Below are positions 59,789 through 64,000 of a stretch of 64,000 nt of DNA, piece by piece. Numbering within the stretch: the stretch's first letter is position 1; each line of letters starts with the position of its first letter. Origin of the DNA: Citrobacter sp. RHB25-C09. Lineage in GTDB: Bacteria; Pseudomonadota; Gammaproteobacteria; Enterobacterales; Enterobacteriaceae. The notes under the pieces are model-generated. The model searched no databases. It saw only the letters and a list, made by a program, of their open reading frames with translations, and was not told the origin of the DNA. The stretch is taken from the NCBI RefSeq assembly GCF_013836145.1, contig NZ_CP057483.1, positions 1,364,001 to 1,428,000 on the forward strand, written 5' to 3'. Made by a program: the position numbers and the translations under genes.

Positions 59789-61837
59789 TCACACCAGAGC
59801 CAAAAAGGTCAGCAGTAAATCAATCAATTTGATACCGATGAACGGAACAACCAGACCGCCCAGGCCGTAAATCCACAGGTTCCGACGCAGCATCGCGGAG
59901 GCCGAGAGCGGCTTATAGCTCACCCCCCGCAGCGCCAGAGGGATCAGAAAGATAATGATCAGCGCATTAAAAATTACCGCGCTCAGAATGGCGGAATCCG
60001 GCGAATGCAGACGCATAATATTCAATGCATTCAACTGCGGGTAAGTCGCGGCGAAGGCGGCCGGAATAATGGCAAAGTATTTCGCTACGTCGTTGGCGAT
60101 ACTGAAGGTGGTCAGCGAGCCGCGCGTCATCAGCATCTGTTTACCGATATGCACCACTTCAATGAGTTTGGTCGGGTTCGAGTCGAGATCCACCATATTG
60201 CCCGCTTCTTTTGCCGCCTGAGTACCGGAGTTCATCGCCACCGCCACATCAGCCTGAGCCAGCGCCGGGGCGTCATTGGTACCGTCACCGGTCATCGCCA
60301 CTAAACGACCTTCCGCTTGATACTGGCGAATCAACGCCAGCTTGGCTTCGGGTGTCGCTTCGGCAAGAAAATCGTCCACGCCCGCCTCAGCGGCAATAGC
60401 TGCCGCTGTCAGGCGGTTATCACCCGTGATCATCACCGTTTTGATGCCCATCTTGCGCAACTGGGCAAAGCGCTCCTTAATGCCGCCTTTAACGATATCT
60501 TTGAGGGCAATCACCCCCAGCACACGGGCGCCTTCCACCACGACCAGCGGTGTTGCGCCAAGCCGGGCAACGTTATCCACTTTCTGCTCGACATCTGCCG
60601 GAAACTGCCCACCGTTCGCTTCAACGTGGCGGCGAATGGCATCGACGGAACCTTTGCGGATCATCCGGTTATCGATGTTAATGCCGCTCATCCGGCTTTG
60701 AGCCGTGAAGGGGACGAAGGTCGCATGCAGTGCCTGAACATCGCGTTCGCGCAGATTAAAGCGCTGCTTGGCAAGGATGACGATGCTGCGACCTTCCGGC
60801 GTCTCATCTGCCAGTGAGGACAACTGCGCGGCGTCGGCCAGCGTTTTTTCATCTACCCCTTGGGCAGGAAGAAACTCAGAAGCCTGACGGTTGCCGAGCG
60901 TGATGGTGCCAGTTTTATCGAGCAGCAACACGTCAACATCGCCTGCGGCTTCCACTGCGCGACCGCTGGTCGCGATGACGTTTGCGCCAAGCATACGGCT
61001 CATCCCGGCAACGCCAATCGCCGACAGTAATCCGCCGATCGTGGTCGGGATCAGGCAGACCAACAGAGCAACCAGTACCGTAACGCTGACCGCATGACCT
61101 CCCCAGGCGGAAAACGGCCACAGTGTCGCGGTCGCCAGCAAGAAGACAATCGTCAGGGCAATCAGCAGGATGGTCAGGGCAATTTCATTTGGCGTTTTGC
61201 GACGCTGCGCGCCTTCGACCATTGCGATCATTCGGTCAAGGAAGGTTTCTCCTGGGTTGACGCTACAGACGATCACCAGCCAGTCGGAGAGAATGCGCGT
61301 CCCGCCGGTCACCGAGGCGAAATCGCCACCGGATTCACGGATCACCGGAGCTGACTCACCGGTAATGGCGCTTTCATCGACCGATGCGCCACCTTCAATC
61401 ACTTCGCCGTCGCAGGGAATAATATCGCCTGCTTCGACCAGCACGACATCGCCTTTACGCAGTTCATCGGCAGGAACGTGATCCATCTTCGCACCATACT
61501 TTGCTTCGCGCAGTTTGCGGGCAAAAGCGGTTTTCTTCACCCCTTTGAGGCTGTTGGCTTGCGCTTTACTCCGCCCCTCGGCCAGCGCTTCGGCAAAGTT
61601 GGCAAACAGAACGGTGATCCACAGCCACAGGCTGATCGCCCCGGTAAACAGGGCGCTGCCGGTCATCTGCCCGGTCGCCATCGCAATGGCGATAAGCGTA
61701 GTCAGCAGACTGCCGATCCAGACGATGAACATCACCGGATTGCGCCACTGGGTATGTGGGCTTAATTTTTTCACAGCATCCATGAGCGCCCGAGCGACCA
61801 GAGACGGCTCGAACAGCGCCAGTTGTTTGCGACTCAT
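59789..61837 (-). CDS. kdpB: Potassium-transporting P-type ATPase KdpB
   Basis: Catalytic subunit of the high-affinity potassium pump. From ATG 61837 the protein has 682 aa as in E. coli, starting MSRKQLALFEP. It has the actuator loop TGESAP, the phosphorylation motif DKTGT (Asp about 307) and the hinge motif MTGDGTNDAPALA. The frame extends to 61852 but those residues are not conserved. It lies 20 bp after kdpA and 8 bp before kdpC. Confidence 0.98.
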   Translation of the reverse strand: MSRKQLALFEPSLVARALMDAVKKLSPHTQWRNPVMFIVWIGSLLTTLIAIAMATGQMTGSALFTGAISLWLWITVLFANFAEALAEGRSKAQANSLKGVKKTAFARKLREAKYGAKMDHVPADELRKGDVVLVEAGDIIPCDGEVIEGGASVDESAITGESAPVIRESGGDFASVTGGTRILSDWLVIVCSVNPGETFLDRMIAMVEGAQRRKTPNEIALTILLIALTIVFLLATATLWPFSAWGGHAVSVTVLVALLVCLIPTTIGGLLSAIGVAGMSRMLGANVIATSGRAVEAAGDVDVLLLDKTGTITLGNRQASEFLPAQGVDEKTLADAAQLSSLADETPEGRSIVILAKQRFNLRERDVQALHATFVPFTAQSRMSGINIDNRMIRKGSVDAIRRHVEANGGQFPADVEQKVDNVARLGATPLVVVEGARVLGVIALKDIVKGGIKERFAQLRKMGIKTVMITGDNRLTAAAIAAEAGVDDFLAEATPEAKLALIRQYQAEGRLVAMTGDGTNDAPALAQADVAVAMNSGTQAAKEAGNMVDLDSNPTKLIEVVHIGKQMLMTRGSLTTFSIANDVAKYFAIIPAAFAATYPQLNALNIMRLHSPDSAILSAVIFNALIIIFLIPLALRGVSYKPLSASAMLRRNLWIYGLGGLVVPFIGIKLIDLLLTFLALV

Positions 61838-61857
61838 AACATTCAACTCCACTTCGC

Positions 61858-63537
61858 TCAGCGTAAGGAAAGGTGTTCAGCAACTGGGCCAAGCGCCAGT
61901 GCAGGAATAAAGGTCAGGGCGCCCACTAACAGCACCGTGCCGATCAACAGTCCGATAAACAGCGCGCCGTGGGTAGACAGGGTACCGGGACTGGCGGGCT
62001 GACGCTGTTTGGACACCAGCGATCCGGCAATGGCCATCACCGGGATGATGACCCCAAAACGGCCGATAAACATGCAAAAGGCCAGCAGGCAGTTCCAGAA
62101 CGGCGTATTGGCGCTGAGGCCGCCAAAGGCGCTGCCGTTGTTGTTGGCGGCAGAGGAGACGGCATACAACACTTCGCTAAACCCATGTGGACCAGGATTG
62201 AGCATCGCGCTGCGTCCCGCATCGGTCATCATGGCGAGTGCCGTGCCGAGCAGGACCAGGGTAGGGGTGACCAGGATCGCCAGCGCGGTCATTTTCATTT
62301 CGCGCACGTCGATTTTTTTCCCCAGATATTCCGGGGTGCGGCCGATCATCAGTCCGGCGATAAATACCGCCAGCAGCACGAACAGCAGCATCCCGTAGAG
62401 GCCGGAGCCGACGCCGCCGAACACCACTTCACCGATCTGCATCAGCCACATGGGCACCATGCCACCGAGCGCGGTAAAAGAGTCGTGCATCGCAATGACC
62501 GCGCCGCATGAGGCCGCCGTCGTGACGACCGCAAACAGGCTGCTGACCAGCACGCCAAAACGGCTCTCTTTGCCTTCCATGTTGAGGCTGGAATCCGCGC
62601 CCAGCGGCAGCAGGTGCGGATTGCCCTGGACTTCAGCCCACATCACCACCGCCACGCAGACGATAAAAATCAGCGACATTGCCCATAGCAGCATTCTTCC
62701 CTGGCGGCGATCGCCCACCGCGTCGCCAAAGGCAAAACAGAGCGCGGCAGGGATCAAAAAGATCGCCAGCATCTGCACCATATTGGTCAGTGCAGTCGGG
62801 TTCTCAAACGGGTGCGCGGAGTTGGCGTTAAAGAAGCCTCCACCGTTGGTACCCAACATTTTGATGGCTTCCTGCGAAGCAACAGGCCCCATGGGTATCA
62901 GTTGATGCACACCTTCAAGCGTGGTCACCGGCTGGTACGCCAGGAGGTTTTGCAGGCTGCCTTGCTGCACAAAAAACAGGGCTATGACGAGCGCGATCGG
63001 CGCCAGAATCCATAGCGTAATTCGCACCAGATCGACCCACGCATTACCGAGCGTGCTCATACTCTGGCGCGTAAAAGCGCGGATCAGCGCAAACACGACG
63101 GCAATACCGGTGGCGGCAGACAAGAAGTTTTGTACGGCAAGGCCTGCCATCTGGCTGAAGTAGCTTACGGTGGTTTCCCCGCTGTAAGACTGCCAGTTGG
63201 TGTTGGCAACAAAGCTGACCGCCGTGTTGAGCGCCAGATGCCAGGAGAGGCCCGGCAACTGCTGCGGATTGAGCGGGAGCACGTTTTGGCACAGTAACAT
63301 GACAAACAGCACCGCCAGCCCCAGCACATTCAGGGCAAGGATCGCCAGCAGGTATTGCAGCCAGTTCATCTCGTGCATTGAGATCCCCAGCGCTCGCCAC
63401 AGCAGGCGCTCAACGCCTGCGGTAGCGGGTAACGGCGTGTTGTTGATAAACCGCGTCAGGCCCGCACTTAAGGGTTTGGCGAGGATAAATAAAATCAGCA
63501 AAAAGCTGGCAATGAGTAAAAATCCCTGCGCGGCCAT
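61858..63537 (-). CDS. kdpA: Potassium-binding channel subunit KdpA
   Basis: SKT-superfamily subunit that selects potassium for the Kdp pump. From ATG 63537 it has 559 aa with about ten membrane helices and four filter repeats, including NTNWQSYSGE, LGTNGGGFFNANSAHPFENP, TTAASCGAVIAMHDS and SSAANNNGSAFGG. The longer frame to 63681 overlaps kdpF and is not used. Its ATG overlaps the kdpF stop (TGATG). Confidence 0.97.
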   Translation of the reverse strand: MAAQGFLLIASFLLILFILAKPLSAGLTRFINNTPLPATAGVERLLWRALGISMHEMNWLQYLLAILALNVLGLAVLFVMLLCQNVLPLNPQQLPGLSWHLALNTAVSFVANTNWQSYSGETTVSYFSQMAGLAVQNFLSAATGIAVVFALIRAFTRQSMSTLGNAWVDLVRITLWILAPIALVIALFFVQQGSLQNLLAYQPVTTLEGVHQLIPMGPVASQEAIKMLGTNGGGFFNANSAHPFENPTALTNMVQMLAIFLIPAALCFAFGDAVGDRRQGRMLLWAMSLIFIVCVAVVMWAEVQGNPHLLPLGADSSLNMEGKESRFGVLVSSLFAVVTTAASCGAVIAMHDSFTALGGMVPMWLMQIGEVVFGGVGSGLYGMLLFVLLAVFIAGLMIGRTPEYLGKKIDVREMKMTALAILVTPTLVLLGTALAMMTDAGRSAMLNPGPHGFSEVLYAVSSAANNNGSAFGGLSANTPFWNCLLAFCMFIGRFGVIIPVMAIAGSLVSKQRQPASPGTLSTHGALFIGLLIGTVLLVGALTFIPALALGPVAEHLSLR

Positions 63538-63626
63538 CAGAATGCCTCCGCATTGATCAAGGCATACACCAGGTAACCTAATAATAAGAAAATCAGCACG
63601 ATGCCGATTATCACGCCTGCACTCAC
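63537..63626 (-). CDS. kdpF: KdpF, 29-residue Kdp pump subunit
   Basis: Single-helix peptide that stabilises the KdpABC complex in the membrane. GTG 63626, six bases after GGAGG, opens a 29-codon frame: a hydrophobic helix (GVIIGIVLIFLLLGYLVYAL) ending INAEAF, close to the E. coli peptide. Its stop shares a base with the kdpA start, implying coupling. Too short for routine gene finding. Confidence 0.95.
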   Translation of the reverse strand: MSAGVIIGIVLIFLLLGYLVYALINAEAF

Positions 63627-63708
63627 GGTGAACCTCCAGTGGCATAAAGGTGATAATCAGAGCGTAAACAGGCGCCTGCAAAAATTTTGCAAAAATCGCC
63701 GAAGGGGA

Positions 63709-63728
63709 TGTAAAAAAAGTATAAAAAT
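63709..63728 (-). promoter_or_regulatory. KdpE binding site upstream of kdpF
   Basis: Read on the minus strand ATTTTTATACTTTTTTTACA matches the T-rich KdpE operator of E. coli as I recall it, about 85 bp before the kdpF start. The remainder of 63627-63935 is AT-rich and divergent, holding the kdp and ybfA promoters; I see no gene there. Confidence 0.8.
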
Positions 63729-63935
63729 AGCAAAGACCATTACTTAACTAATGATTAGTATTAATTTAACTTTTTTGTAACTTAATTACGGGATGAATGT
63801 AAATAAAGCTTAAATAGACAAAAATAAGTGGTCGGATGAGTAGAAAAATTACATACAACGCGGTACTATTTTCCTCAGTTAACCAAATTCATTTTACCGG
63901 TGCCTTTCACCGAACAAACTAAAGGGGAGAATGCG

Positions 63936-64000
63936 ATGGATCTTTATAAAGAATATCCTGCACATATCATTTTGTTGCGTCGTACTTTCGCCGTCGTGGC
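63936..64000 (+). CDS. ybfA: YbfA, 5' end only (cut by window edge)
   Basis: ATG 63936 behind AAAGGGGA opens a frame reading MDLYKEYPAHIILLRRTFAVV up to the edge. This matches the start of E. coli YbfA (68 aa, unknown function, single membrane segment expected). It is divergent from kdpF, as in E. coli. Confidence 0.85.
   Translation, partial: MDLYKEYPAHIILLRRTFAVV

Overview
The window is ordinary enterobacterial core chromosome. Gene order follows the segment of Escherichia coli from dcuC and pagP through the lip, dac/mrd, leuS, glt, lnt, miaB, tRNA, asnB, nag, glnS, fur, seqA, speF and kdp regions to ybfA. Three things point away from E. coli K-12 and towards Citrobacter or a close relative of Salmonella: an intact cobD next to cobC, a NagE whose membrane domain differs from the K-12 protein I remember, and an uninterrupted ybeM. 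I am confident of the family, only moderately of the genus, and cannot give a species. I see no prophage, insertion sequence, CRISPR array or defence island, and no wholly undescribed system.

Layout. 1-3.8 kb: dcuC (cut by the window edge), the lipid A palmitoyltransferase PagP, cold-shock protein CspE, fluoride channel CrcB, YbeM and TatE. 3.8-7.3 kb: the lipoate genes lipA and lipB with ybeF and ybeD. 7.4-13.7 kb: a cell-shape and peptidoglycan block (dacA, rlpA, mrdB, mrdA) with the ribosome factors rlmH and rsfS. 13.9-15.7 kb: divergent cobC/cobD for cobalamin nucleotide-loop assembly. 15.7-20.6 kb: leuS-lptE-holA-nadD. 20.8-25.6 kb: ybeL, rihA and the glutamate/aspartate ABC transporter gltIJKL with the embedded small RNA SroC. 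26-31.7 kb: lnt, corC, ybeY, ybeZ, miaB. 31.9-33.9 kb: ubiF and a seven-tRNA operon. 34.1-42.3 kb: asnB and the divergent nagBACD/nagE amino-sugar regulon. 42.5-46.5 kb: glnS and the chitoporin pair chiPQ. 46.6-51.6 kb: fur, fldA, ybfE, ybfF, seqA, pgm. 51.7-55.6 kb: the ornithine decarboxylase operon speFL-speF-potE. 55.9-63.6 kb: the potassium operon kdpFABCDE. The first codons of ybfA lie at the right edge.

Points of most interest. speF is broken by one extra base near 54315, while its ornithine-sensing leader peptide and its antiporter partner potE are intact. The nag region carries two NagC-like operators flanking a CRP-like site, and chiP carries a ChiX pairing site over its Shine-Dalgarno, so chitin-sugar uptake is tied together at both levels. 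The gltI leader has a GcvB-type C/A-rich target, and the same transcript yields SroC, the sponge of GcvB. The 3'-most tRNA-Gln gene has a diverged but still paired anticodon stem. A plus-strand terminator between ybeF and lipB has no gene to serve. The LexA box expected in front of ybfE has lost its second CAG half. REP/BIME palindromes sit between many operons.
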